DNA of 64,000 nucleotides from Streptomyces sp. HmicA12 (GCF_000373565.1 NZ_KB891800.1:1-64000), one strand, 5' to 3'; shown: positions 55,003 through 62,985, numbered from the stretch's first letter. Numbers and translations are program-made. Notes: generated by a model not told the origin, from the letters alone.

Positions 55003-56100
55003 CTAGGACCGGGCGTCGACAGCGCCGAAGAGCACCCCGAACCAAGCCGCGTCGCGGCCGGAGTCCAGCCGGAAGTCCAGCGACTCGCCGCCCCGGGCCA
55101 CCGCCCGGTCGAGGGCGAACACGTCGGAGTCGTACCCGAGGGTGTTCGCGTGGGCCGGAATCCGTTCCGGCTGCCGCTGTCCCGGCTGGCTGATCGTCGA
55201 GTTGAGCACGTCGTCCGCCGGGTTGGCCCGGTCGGACAGCGCCACCGGGGTGCCCCGGCCCGTCGAGACCGTCAGCGAGTCGCCGGTGCGGCCGCGGTCC
55301 CCGTTGTAGGCGACGAGTCCCGCATAGCCGTGCGCGCCCCGGGGGAACGCCGCCTTCAGCCGGACGTCCCTGCCGGGGTGCCGCGGGGTGAAGGTGTCGA
55401 ACCCGTCGTGCAGGAAGAGGTGCCGAAGCGGTTCGGAGGGCTTCTCGTAGGCGGCCACGAGCGTCCAGCCTCCCCAGGCCCCCGAGGCGGTGCGGCCCAT
55501 GGCGACGTTCAGTTGGGCCACGGTGTACTTGCCGGATCCGCTGGAGCGCACGAGGTCGGTGACGTCCGCCGAGGCCTGGTAGGCGTCCGCGCCGTCGGCG
55601 ACCCGGTGTCCGATCACCGTGTCGGCGAGCACCTGCTTGTACTGACCGCCGGGCTCCGCGATCAGCACGCGCCCGTTGTCCCGCGGCGGCTTCTGCTCCC
55701 CGACCCGCAGATTCCCGCCCCAGTACAGACGCGCGTAGGTCACACGCGATCCGGCCGGGAGGCGGACCTCCGAGGCGGACGAGTTGTAGGTGTTGGGATC
55801 GCGGTCGATGTCCGTGTAGAACATGTCGAAATCACCGTTGCTCGCCGTCGCGCCCGACCGCGCTTCGGCGCAGCCCACCTGCTTGACCGAGTCGGCGCCC
55901 CGGCACGTGATCGCCGCGTTCGCCGCGCGGACGAACCCGCCGTGCAGGACCGCGTCGTAGCGCGCCGTGAACGGGACGCGGGGCTTCTCGGCGATCGGCG
56001 TGGGCGCCTCCGCCAGCGCCTGGCAGGGCAGTGCCAGGGCGGCCGACGTCAGCAGACCCGCAGTCATGCGGCGCAGGAGACAGCCTTGGGAATTACGCAC
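55003..56100 (-). CDS. Secreted DUF3344-like surface protein
   Basis: A 365-aa exported protein. The signal peptide (about 1-31, QALA) is followed by beta-rich sequence with LPAGSRVTYARLYWGGNLR near residue 117 and WGGWTLVAAYEKPSEPLRH near 212. This resembles the DUF3344/DUF11-type extracellular domain. The function is unknown. As the first gene on the strand it may head the EPS operon (45-bp gap) and be the polymer-associated surface protein. GTG 56100 with AAAGGGAAG upstream. Confidence 0.7.
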   Translation of the reverse strand: MRNSQGCLLRRMTAGLLTSAALALPCQALAEAPTPIAEKPRVPFTARYDAVLHGGFVRAANAAITCRGADSVKQVGCAEARSGATASNGDFDMFYTDIDRDPNTYNSSASEVRLPAGSRVTYARLYWGGNLRVGEQKPPRDNGRVLIAEPGGQYKQVLADTVIGHRVADGADAYQASADVTDLVRSSGSGKYTVAQLNVAMGRTASGAWGGWTLVAAYEKPSEPLRHLFLHDGFDTFTPRHPGRDVRLKAAFPRGAHGYAGLVAYNGDRGRTGDSLTVSTGRGTPVALSDRANPADDVLNSTISQPGQRQPERIPAHANTLGYDSDVFALDRAVARGGESLDFRLDSGRDAAWFGVLFGAVDARS

Positions 56101-56429
56101 GACCGGCTTCCCTTTCAGGAATGAGCGGACGCTCTTCAGCGCCAGGCGAGAAAAATGAGAAAGTCATACTTACCTATGAACTTTCTGAGGCACGTGTCGC
56201 CCCGAGCGTGGGCGGTCAAAATTAGCCGCCAGAGGGCGAGTTTCACTTAATACACGAGGTGTGTCGGTGTTGTGAAATTCAGAGTTCCGGCATGTCGACA
56301 CTGCGCGGCGCATTCACCGACCGAACTGGCATTCACCCGTTCGGAGCCGCAACTCCTGGCCCGGCATCACCGTTGCACCACGCGCCGGGCGCATGCCCGG
56401 TCGAACAGAACCCCCCAAGGAGCATTCTC
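56101..56429. promoter_or_regulatory. Divergent promoter region EPS operon / chaplin
   Basis: These 329 bp separate the secreted-protein/EPS operon (minus) from a chaplin (plus). The part nearest the operon (56150-56260) is notably AT-rich (for example GAAAAATGAGAAAGTCATAC). It must hold the operon promoter, but I cannot assign -10/-35 boxes with confidence. The chaplin-side BldN-like motif is listed separately. Confidence 0.45.
56348..56376 (+). promoter_or_regulatory. BldN-like promoter of a short chaplin
   Basis: CGCAAC (56348-56353) and CGTTGC (56371-56376) are 17 bp apart, with a predicted leader of about 46 nt to ATG 56430. Confidence 0.5.
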
Positions 56430-56669
56430 ATGTCGCGTACCGCGAAGGCATTCGTCTTCTCCGCCGTGGCCGCCGCCGCCATGGCCGGCACCGCCGGTGT
56501 CGCCACCGCCGACAGTGGCGCGCAGGGTGCCGCCACCGACTCCCCCGGTGTCATCTCGGGCAACGCCGTCCAGGTGCCCGTGCACGTGCCGGTCAACGTC
56601 TGCGGGAACACCGTCAACGTCATCGGCCTGCTGAACCCCGCCTTCGGCAACAGCTGCGCCAACAGCTGA
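56430..56669 (+). CDS. Short chaplin (two-Cys type)
   Basis: A 79-aa short chaplin. The signal peptide (about 1-28) is followed by the domain DSPGVISGNAVQVPVHVPVN and cysteines in NVCGNTVN and GNSCANS. It is secreted, amyloid-forming and surface active. ATG 56430 with AAGGAG 6 nt upstream. A strong hairpin follows. Confidence 0.95.
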   Translation: MSRTAKAFVFSAVAAAAMAGTAGVATADSGAQGAATDSPGVISGNAVQVPVHVPVNVCGNTVNVIGLLNPAFGNSCANS

Positions 56670-56690
56670 ACAGCACGCCTGACTCTTCCG

Positions 56691-56725
56691 CAGCCGCCCC
56701 CTGTCCCGGGGGGCGGCTGTTTGCT
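56691..56725 (+). terminator. Terminator after the chaplin
   Basis: CAGCCGCCCCC pairs with GGGGGCGGCTG (56691-56701 with 56709-56719), followed by TTTGCTTGC. Confidence 0.75.
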
Positions 56726-56895
56726 TGCTCCGTATGGGGGTGGGGGGTCGACCGGGACCCGTATACCCCTTCACCTGGGACAACGGCATGGCCGGACACC
56801 TCGGGGGAACGCGGAGAGTCTCCCTTCGGTTGCAAGGCGTAGTGGGTCGTTCGACGGTGATCTCAAGCACCGACACACCCTCGAAAGGGAAAAAC

Positions 56896-57618
56896 ATGCC
56901 CGCTTTGCCCGTACGGCGCCTTGCGACCTCCGCTCTCTGCGCGTCCCTCCTGATCGGTGCGGCAGCACCGGTGTTCGCCGCGGACTCCGCCGATGAGCGC
57001 GTCAGCCGCACGGTCGGGTCATCGGCTCCCGTACCCGACGCCGAGGCCCTGCTGGGTCAGGTCAAGAGCCTGCACGACACCGGTGGAGTCCTGACCCCGG
57101 TCACCGATCTGCTCGACGCCGTCCTCGCGACGAAGGACGGCAAGCTCCCCGCCGAGGAGGCCCAGAAGCACGCCGACGCGGTCAAGGCGGCCATCGACGC
57201 GGCGAAGGAGAAGGCCCCCGCGGCCCCGGTGCCCGACGCCGCCGTTCCCGACGTCGCGGTTCCCGAAGCAGCGGCTCCTGACGACGCGAAAGCACCGGTC
57301 GACCTCAAGGCCGAGGCGCTGACCGCGCTGCAGTCCGCGGTCGACGCCCTGGTGAAGGCCGCGACCGCGGGCGACGTCACGGCCGTGGCCACCCAGGCAC
57401 CCGTCGTCGTGACCGGCCTGGTCAACGTCGTCGCGGCCACGCTGCTGAGCGGCACGCTGCCCGCCCCGAACCTGCCGGGGCTTCCGGCGCTGCCGCAGCT
57501 CCCGACGTCCAACCTGCCGGCCGCTCCCGCGCTCCCGCAGGCCCCTGCCCTGCCGCAGACGTCGACGCTGCCGCAGGCCCCGGCCCTGCCGCAGGCCCCG
57601 GCTCTCCCCCAGGTCTAG
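56896..57618 (+). CDS. Secreted protein with Pro-Gln repeat tail
   Basis: A 240-aa exported protein. The signal peptide (about 1-29) precedes an Ala/Asp-rich helical middle part, with PDAAVPDVAVPEAAAPDD low-complexity sequence near 116-134. The tail is built of LPQAPALPQ-type units. It has no cysteine and no known domain. It lies between two chaplins and is probably a surface or matrix component; the function is unknown. ATG 56896 with AAAGGGAAA upstream. Confidence 0.75.
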   Translation: MPALPVRRLATSALCASLLIGAAAPVFAADSADERVSRTVGSSAPVPDAEALLGQVKSLHDTGGVLTPVTDLLDAVLATKDGKLPAEEAQKHADAVKAAIDAAKEKAPAAPVPDAAVPDVAVPEAAAPDDAKAPVDLKAEALTALQSAVDALVKAATAGDVTAVATQAPVVVTGLVNVVAATLLSGTLPAPNLPGLPALPQLPTSNLPAAPALPQAPALPQTSTLPQAPALPQAPALPQV

Positions 57619-57650
57619 CCGGACCGCGCCTGCGGCGAAGCAGGCGCCGA

Positions 57651-57693
57651 AGCCCGTCGAGGCCCCACCCGAGTGGGGCCTCGACGGGCTTTC
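57651..57693 (+). terminator. Strong terminator
   Basis: A perfect 18-bp stem (57651-57668 with 57673-57690) with a CCGA loop is followed by TTTC, after the Pro-Gln-repeat secreted protein. Confidence 0.85.
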
Positions 57694-57888
57694 AGGTGCG
57701 CCCACTTAATTTCATATTTACGCCACCCCGCCGTTCTTTCGAGTGGGGATCACCAAACCCGGGCGCACCGGAGTTTCTGCGGGCGGAGACGGTCGTTGTG
57801 CAGTGCGAAGCGAAACATCGAGCATTCAAAATGCCTCGAAGTGAATATTCCACGCCGATGGCAAAAGTCATCGAAGAAAGGATAAACA

Positions 57889-58173
57889 ATGAAGTCTTTG
57901 AAGGCCGCTGCCGTTGTCGCCGGTTCCCTGGTCATCGCCGGTGCCGCTGCGCCCGCTTTTGCCTCGGACCTCACTCCGACCAGCCTGAACGGCGCCCTGG
58001 ACACCATCACCAGCCAGCCGACGCTTGATGTTCAGCCGCTGGACAGCAACGTGCTCGACCCGAAGGGCGACGGCGTCGTCGACACCGTCACCGGTGCCGC
58101 CGAGGGCCTGAACCCGGGTGGCGCCGCTCAGGCCCCCACCGACCTGCTCGGTGGCCTCCCGCTCGCCAAGTAG
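57889..58173 (+). CDS. Small secreted protein
   Basis: A 94-aa exported protein. The signal peptide (about 1-26, AFAS) is followed by a mature region of about 68 residues, rich in Asp, Leu, Thr and Gly, with no cysteine. ATG with GAAAGGATAA upstream. The family is unknown to me. The 270-bp gap upstream contains a terminator and an AT-rich leader, so it has its own promoter. Confidence 0.75.
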   Translation: MKSLKAAAVVAGSLVIAGAAAPAFASDLTPTSLNGALDTITSQPTLDVQPLDSNVLDPKGDGVVDTVTGAAEGLNPGGAAQAPTDLLGGLPLAK

Positions 58174-58288
58174 TCCCCCTCGCTCATTGATCCATATGGG
58201 CGAAGGGTTTATCCGGGTGTGTCTTTACGGCTGAGCGCGTAGGCATCCCTCATACGATCCAAGGACCCCCGAAGAAAGGTTCGTGAAA

Positions 58289-58540
58289 ATGAACACTGCC
58301 AAGAAGGCTGCCCTTGTCATTGCCGCTGCCGGCCTCGCGGCGGGCGCCGCGTCGGGCGCCGCTTTCGCCGATGGCGGCGACGGTGCCAGCGCCGAGGGTG
58401 CCGCGGTGGGCTCCCCGGGTGTCGCCTCCGGCAACCTCGGTCAGCTCCCCGTGCACGTTCCGGTGAACGTCTCGGGCAACACGGTCAACGGCATCGCCGG
58501 CCTCAACCCGGCCTTCGGCAACACCGCTGTCAACGACTGA
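58289..58540 (+). CDS. Cysteine-less short chaplin (ChpE-like)
   Basis: An 83-aa chaplin. The signal peptide (about 1-28) precedes the chaplin domain GSPGVASGNLGQLPVHVPVN and NVSGNTVNGIAGLNPAFGN. Both usual cysteines are replaced (Ser in NVSGN, Thr in FGNTAVND). In S. coelicolor only ChpE lacks the cysteines and it is expressed early and essential for the set. ATG 58289 is preferred over GTG 58283 because AAAGG is then 9 nt upstream. Confidence 0.93.
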   Translation: MNTAKKAALVIAAAGLAAGAASGAAFADGGDGASAEGAAVGSPGVASGNLGQLPVHVPVNVSGNTVNGIAGLNPAFGNTAVND

Positions 58541-58577
58541 CACGGCGCAGCGTTCGACACGCGCCAAGCCACGCATT

Positions 58578-58620
58578 CGAAGGCTGGTTCGGAATCTCAG
58601 GGTTCCGGAACCAGCCTTCG
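58578..58620 (+). terminator. Terminator of the ChpE-like gene
   Basis: CGAAGGCTGGTTC (58578-58590) pairs perfectly with 58608-58620. Confidence 0.75.
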
Positions 58621-58753
58621 GCATTTCCACCGTCAAGTCCGCCGCGAGAAACTCAGACTACTGTTTGCACATTCCTCGATCGAGTGCGCCGCGTTCGGCC
58701 GATCGAGTGAACGGTGCGAAAGGGGGCGGACGCGGTCTGGTTAGGCTTCGTGG

Positions 58754-59257
58754 GTGACTTCAACGTCGAGCATTGACACCACGTTCCGGGCAGCGGATCT
58801 AGGAACTCTCGCCGTCATCGCATGGAGTGGCGAACACGTCGACGAGGAAGGCGACATGCCTTTCCTCCTGGCCTACTCCATGGGAGATTCCCCGGCCGGC
58901 CCTGACGGCTCAGAGGCTGCCGTGCGGGGGCTCCTGCGCAACAACGGCCTGACGATCGGCACCACCGTTCACGACGGAGCGCGGCACCCGAGCTTTCCCG
59001 TCTCCCTGCTCGTGGAAGCGGGGCAGGCCGTGGTCTCGATGCCCTTGCTGAACGCCCAGTGCCCGGTGCCGCCGGAGTGGCTCGAGGCCGCGGAGGAGCG
59101 CGGGAACGCGTACTTCATCTTCACCACCCGCCCCTGGCCCACGGCGACCCCCGGCCGACCCGTGAGCGAAGGCGAGCTGGAGGAGTTCGCGGGCGCCGAG
59201 GAGACCCTGACCGCCGCCGCGCACTGCCTTCTGCCCATCCGGCGCATCCGCTCGTAG
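58754..59257 (+). CDS. DUF5949-like conserved Streptomyces protein
   Basis: A 167-aa soluble protein without signal or membrane segment, with conserved-looking LAVIAWSGEHVDEEGDMPFL and FTTRPWPTATPG parts. I recognise it as the Streptomyces-specific DUF5949 type. Function unknown. GTG start. It is convergent with the His-rich secreted protein. Confidence 0.7.
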   Translation: MTSTSSIDTTFRAADLGTLAVIAWSGEHVDEEGDMPFLLAYSMGDSPAGPDGSEAAVRGLLRNNGLTIGTTVHDGARHPSFPVSLLVEAGQAVVSMPLLNAQCPVPPEWLEAAEERGNAYFIFTTRPWPTATPGRPVSEGELEEFAGAEETLTAAAHCLLPIRRIRS

Positions 59258-59291
59258 CGTCACCCTCGCCGGGTCCACATGCGTCCGTGGC

Positions 59292-59327
59292 GCAGAGGAA
59301 GGGGCCGACAGGTCGGCCCGCCTCTGC
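59292..59327. terminator. Bidirectional terminator
   Basis: GCAGAGG...CCTCTGC with an inner GGGCCGAC/GTCGGCCC stem lies between two convergent genes. Confidence 0.7.
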
Positions 59328-59360
59328 ACCACGGCGGATGTTCTCTGTGGGTGTCGGTCG

Positions 59361-59585
59361 TCAGCCGACCACGGCACCCACGCCGAGGCCCAGCCCGAGA
59401 CCCAGGCCCAGGCCGTCGTGGTGGTGCCAGTGGTGCCAGCACTCCCAGTCGTCCCCACAGGGGTGGGAGCTCGCGGCCGCGGCAGGCGCCTGCGGGGTGG
59501 CGGCCTGAGCCGCGCCGGCGAGAGGCAGGAAAGCGGCGACGGCGAGCAGGGCCGTCACGGAGGTCCGTCGGGCGATGCGCTTCAC
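59361..59585 (-). CDS. Tiny secreted Trp/His/Gly-Leu-rich protein
   Basis: A 74-aa exported protein. The signal peptide (about 1-33, AQAA) is followed by a mature peptide of about 40 residues: Cys-containing CGDDWECWHHWHHHD and then a Gly-Leu repeat (GLGLGLGLGVG). The Cys/His cluster could bind metal. GTG 59585 with AGGA 7 nt upstream. No family is recognised; it is divergent from the VKOR gene. Confidence 0.65.
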   Translation of the reverse strand: MKRIARRTSVTALLAVAAFLPLAGAAQAATPQAPAAAASSHPCGDDWECWHHWHHHDGLGLGLGLGLGVGAVVG

Positions 59586-59714
59586 GGAAAATCCTATCTT
59601 TCTGCTTTTTGGGACATAAGCGACGCTAGCGCCACCGCCCGGACTTGTCGCGCTGAAGGTCACGGAGCGAACACGCTCTGTAATCACGCCAGTTCGCAGC
59701 CCTAGGAGAGTCCT

Positions 59715-60350
59715 GTGAGTACCGACTACCGCCACAGAACTGCCGTGCGTGTCGAAGCTGAGGACGCGGCTTCGCCGGTCGGGCCGAGCACGGGCCTCGC
59801 GATCCTTCTCGTCCTCACCGGGGCGGCCGGCCTGCTCGCCTCCTGGGTCATCACCCTCGACAAGTTCAAGCTGCTGGAGGATCCGGGCTTCACGCCCGGC
59901 TGCAGCCTGAACCCGGTGGTCTCCTGCGGAAACATCATGAAGAGCGAGCAGGCCGCCGCGTTCGGATTCCCCAATCCGATGCTCGGGCTCGTCGCCTACG
60001 GGGTGCTGGTCTGCGTGGGAGCGAGCCTTCTGGCGCACCTGCGGCCGCCCCGCTGGTACTGGTTGGGCCTGAACGCCGGCTGCCTCTTCGGCGTCGGCTT
60101 CGTGACCTGGCTGCAGTTCCAGTCCCTCTACCGCATCAACTCGCTCTGCCTGTGGTGCTGTTTGGCCTGGGTCGCCACGATCGCCGCGTTCTGGGCCGTG
60201 ACCGCCTTCAACGTGCGCACCGGCATGATCCCGGCCGCCCCCGCGGCACGTACCTTCTCCGCCGAGTTCGGCTGGGTGCTGCCCGTGCTGCACATCGGGG
60301 CCGTCGGCATGCTGATCCTGACCCGCTGGTGGGAGTTCTGGACGAGCTGA
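59715..60350 (+). CDS. Vitamin K epoxide reductase (VKOR) family protein
   Basis: A 211-aa membrane protein with about five helices. The loop pair Cys63/Cys71 (GCSLNPVVSCGN) and the active-site CLWC (Cys145-Cys148) are intact. Bacterial VKOR reoxidises a DsbA-like partner using quinone, driving disulfide formation outside the membrane. GTG start with AGGAGAG upstream. No DsbA gene lies next to it here. It sits among Cys-paired chaplins and the secreted tyrosinase system. Confidence 0.92.
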   Translation: MSTDYRHRTAVRVEAEDAASPVGPSTGLAILLVLTGAAGLLASWVITLDKFKLLEDPGFTPGCSLNPVVSCGNIMKSEQAAAFGFPNPMLGLVAYGVLVCVGASLLAHLRPPRWYWLGLNAGCLFGVGFVTWLQFQSLYRINSLCLWCCLAWVATIAAFWAVTAFNVRTGMIPAAPAARTFSAEFGWVLPVLHIGAVGMLILTRWWEFWTS

Positions 60351-60532
60351 GCAACACCTGGCGGAACCAGGCCCGTTGGCCGGAGGGCGGGGGGATTGTC
60401 CTGAAAATCGGCTGTGCGGGTGGCCCACTCGCCAGGAATTAGTCCCGCCGAGGGAATTCTGCACTGAAGTCACAGGGCGGGTCGTTACCCCTGAGGCGTC
60501 AACGTCCCGAGCGAAGGGTCCACACCCCCACC

Positions 60533-61036
60533 ATGAGCATCAAAGCAAGAGGAACGATCGCGGTCCTGGCCGGGTGCGTCGCCGCGGCGGCGGGCGTCAC
60601 TCCCGCGGCCGCATCGGGGCAAGTCCCCATCGACGTACCGCTCGGTGGCGTGGAGAGCGCTCTGCACGTGGACGCTCCGCACCTCAGCACCGCGGCGCCC
60701 ATCCCGATCCCCGGGACCCCGGAGGGCCCTCGGTACACGAGGGGCCACGTCCTTCCGCAGGGGATGGTGCCGCGGCTCCCCGTCGGCAGCGAACTGCCCG
60801 CCACCGAGGCCGATGTGCCGGTCCCTCAGCTGCTGGCGTCAAAGGACGTCGACCGGCTGGGGCTCGAGGCCGAGGCGTCCGACGTGCGCGCGGTCACCCC
60901 GGGCGCCGAGGTGAACCCTCCGCTGAGCGGCCCGCAGCCCAACAGGCTCGGACTGCCGAAGGTGTCGGCTCCCCGAGCGGGCCTCGCCAGCCCCGACCTG
61001 CAGGCTCGCCCGGGTGCGGAGCTGGCGCTCGGCTGA
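60533..61036 (+). CDS. Secreted hypothetical protein
   Basis: A 167-aa exported protein. The signal peptide (about 1-27, AAAS) is followed by a Pro/Val/Leu-rich, unstructured-looking mature part without cysteine. No family is recognised. It lies just upstream of melC1 on the same strand (102 bp). Confidence 0.65.
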   Translation: MSIKARGTIAVLAGCVAAAAGVTPAAASGQVPIDVPLGGVESALHVDAPHLSTAAPIPIPGTPEGPRYTRGHVLPQGMVPRLPVGSELPATEADVPVPQLLASKDVDRLGLEAEASDVRAVTPGAEVNPPLSGPQPNRLGLPKVSAPRAGLASPDLQARPGAELALG

Positions 61037-61138
61037 CGCGTCGGATGGGTCGGTGCACCGCAGCCCGCCGCCCGGCCCACTCCTCGCACGATGTCCCACG
61101 CAGTGTGCGGGCTGCCCGACTCGCAGGAGGAGATGGTC

Positions 61139-61564
61139 GTGAATCCCCACGTGCCCTTGACCGGCGCGGCGCCTTCCGCCCCGGGGCGGCTGCCGAGTAC
61201 GGGACCGCTGCTGACCAGACGCAGCGCGGGCCTGATCCTGCTGGGTGTCGTCTCCGCCGCGGCCGCCGTCCTTCAGCTCCGCCCGCTCAAGCGACCCGCG
61301 CCCGCGCCGGGTCCCGAGGCCTCGACGTTCGACGAGACGTACCTGGGCCGGCGGATCACCGGCACCCGGACGCCCGGCACGGAGGCGGGAAGCGCGGGTG
61401 CGTGGCAGGTCGCCGTCGACGGACGTCCGCTGCACCTGATGCGCCGGGCCGACGGCTCCTACCTCAGCATGGTCGACCACTACACGTCGTATCCGTCTCC
61501 GCTCGCCGCGGCCAGAGGAGCGGTGGCGGAGCTCGGCACCCAGTCACTGCAACCCCACGACTGA
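61139..61564 (+). CDS. melC1: Tyrosinase copper chaperone/cofactor MelC1
   Basis: A 141-aa MelC1 protein. A signal or anchor segment (about 30-50) precedes the conserved C-terminal caddie domain with DGRPLHLMRRADGSYLSMVD. MelC1 loads copper into apo-MelC2 and carries it through the Tat system. GTG 61139 has AGGAGG 8 nt upstream. It is 15 bp from melC2, a standard two-gene operon. Confidence 0.92.
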   Translation: MNPHVPLTGAAPSAPGRLPSTGPLLTRRSAGLILLGVVSAAAAVLQLRPLKRPAPAPGPEASTFDETYLGRRITGTRTPGTEAGSAGAWQVAVDGRPLHLMRRADGSYLSMVDHYTSYPSPLAAARGAVAELGTQSLQPHD

Positions 61565-61579
61565 GAGATGTGAGGCCCA

Positions 61580-62449
61580 GTGGCTTACACGCGTCAGAAC
61601 CAGAGCACGCTGAGCAAGGCGCAGAAGCGACGCTTCGTGGACGCGGTGCTCGCGCTCAAGCGCTCAGGCCGGTACGACGAGTTCGTACGGATGCACATCG
61701 ATTTCTACGTGGGCGACGGTGACGGCGGCTTACGAGTGGCCCATATGACCCCGTCCTTCTTCCCTTGGCACCGCAAGTTCCTGCTGGAGTTCGAGAAGGC
61801 CCTGCGGAAGGTGGACTCGGGCGTCACCGTTCCGTACTGGGACTGGACCGTGGACCGGACGCCGGCCGTCTCCCTGTGGGCCGACGACTTCCTGGGCGGC
61901 AACGGCAGCCGCGCCCGGCGCGAGGTGACCACGGGGCCCTTCGCGCACCGTCACGGCCACTGGAACATCACGGAGGCCGTGACGGACGGGGACTTCCTCA
62001 TGCGGGACTTCGGCCGGCCGCAGGACCCGGTCGAGCTGCCGACCGAGGAAGAGCTCGCCGGGGCCATGAGCGAGCCGCGGTACGACGCGGAGCCGTGGAA
62101 CTCGCTGTCCCCGGGCGGCTTCCGCAACAAGCTGGAGGGCTGGCCCGCGCGGCGCGGTGACCGCACGTGGTTCAACCACAATCGGGTGCACCGCTGGGTG
62201 AGCGGGCACATGCTGGGCGCCGGTTCGGTGAACGACCCCATCTTCTGGCTGCACCACGCCTTCGTGGATCTGTGCTGGTCACGGTGGCGGAAGCGGCATC
62301 CGGACACGGACCCGTACCTTCCCGTCGAGCAGCCCCGGCTCGGTGACGCCCAGCACGGCCGCGTACTGATCGCGAGCGACACCATGCCGCCGTGGAACAC
62401 ACCGCTGCGCGACATGCTCGATCACCGGAAGCTGTATCGGTACGAATGA
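61580..62449 (+). CDS. melC2: Tyrosinase MelC2
   Basis: A 289-aa type 3 copper enzyme that oxidises tyrosine and DOPA to quinones for melanin. CuA ligands are His39, His55 and His64; CuB ligands are His200, His204 and His226 (FNHNRVHRW, FWLHHAFVD). It has no signal of its own and depends on MelC1. Leu51 is encoded by TTA (61730-61732), so translation should need the bldA tRNA. Residues around 120-165 are longer than in S. antibioticus MelC2. Convergent with a chaplin. Confidence 0.96.
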   Translation: MAYTRQNQSTLSKAQKRRFVDAVLALKRSGRYDEFVRMHIDFYVGDGDGGLRVAHMTPSFFPWHRKFLLEFEKALRKVDSGVTVPYWDWTVDRTPAVSLWADDFLGGNGSRARREVTTGPFAHRHGHWNITEAVTDGDFLMRDFGRPQDPVELPTEEELAGAMSEPRYDAEPWNSLSPGGFRNKLEGWPARRGDRTWFNHNRVHRWVSGHMLGAGSVNDPIFWLHHAFVDLCWSRWRKRHPDTDPYLPVEQPRLGDAQHGRVLIASDTMPPWNTPLRDMLDHRKLYRYE

Positions 62450-62468
62450 TCGCCCGCACACGGACGAC

Positions 62469-62495
62469 GGCCCCCAGCACGGTGTGCTGGGGGCC
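62469..62495. terminator. Bidirectional terminator melC2/chaplin
   Basis: GGCCCCCAGCAC pairs with GTGCTGGGGGCC around GGT. Confidence 0.8.
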
Positions 62496-62557
62496 ATCGT
62501 CAGAACTCACCGCCGAGAACCACCGGTCCGGTCAGCGGTGGCGTGCTTCCCGGAGAA

Positions 62558-62824
62558 TCAGCCGCCGTAGCCGGCGTCGCCGCCGTCGCTGTTCACGCAG
62601 GTGTTGCCGAAGGCCGGGTTCAGCAGGCCGATGACGTCCACGGTGTTGCCGCAGGCGTTGACCGGGACGTGAATGGGGGCCTGGATCAGGTTGCCCGACA
62701 GGACGCCCGGCGAGTGGGTGGCTTCGCCCTGGGCGCCGGCGTCGGCCATGGCCAGACCAGCGCCACTGAGCACCACAGCACCCGTGCCGAAAGCGACAGC
62801 GGCTGCCTTCGCGATGCGAGACAT
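62558..62824 (-). CDS. Short chaplin (two-Cys type)
   Basis: An 88-aa chaplin. The signal peptide (about 1-28) is followed by the domain HSPGVLSGNLIQAPIHVPVN, Cys in NACGNTVD and Cys in GNTCVNS, plus an extra Gly/Asp-rich tail (DGGDAGYGG). ATG 62824 with AAAGGAG 6 nt upstream; GTG 62827 is too close to the ribosome site. Beside melC it occupies the position that chpG has in S. coelicolor (from memory). Confidence 0.95.
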   Translation of the reverse strand: MSRIAKAAAVAFGTGAVVLSGAGLAMADAGAQGEATHSPGVLSGNLIQAPIHVPVNACGNTVDVIGLLNPAFGNTCVNSDGGDAGYGG

Positions 62825-62878
62825 CACGTTCTCCTTTTGCTTGGCAGTGCGGCCGCGTGGTCGCAGCCGTCGGCCTGT

Positions 62879-62906
62879 TCAACGGCTCGGGCGACCGGCA
62901 GTCACG
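62879..62906 (-). promoter_or_regulatory. BldN-type promoter of the melC-linked chaplin
   Basis: On the minus strand CGTGAC (62901-62906) and CGTTGA (62879-62884) are exactly 16 bp apart. This is one mismatch from the CGTAAC-N16-CGTTGA consensus. The leader would be about 48 nt. Confidence 0.75.
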
Positions 62907-62985
62907 GCCCATAAGCGGATACCCCACGAAAAGGGTAGGAATAGCGGTAATAAGGAGTCTCAGTATCGAATCGAGTCGTTCTCGT

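Noticed and set aside
58174..58288. BldN-like promoter upstream of the cysteine-less chaplin
   Set aside because: GGCTGA occurs at 58229-58234 but no matching -35 lies 16-17 bp upstream; earlier, BldN-independent expression would fit a ChpE-like gene.
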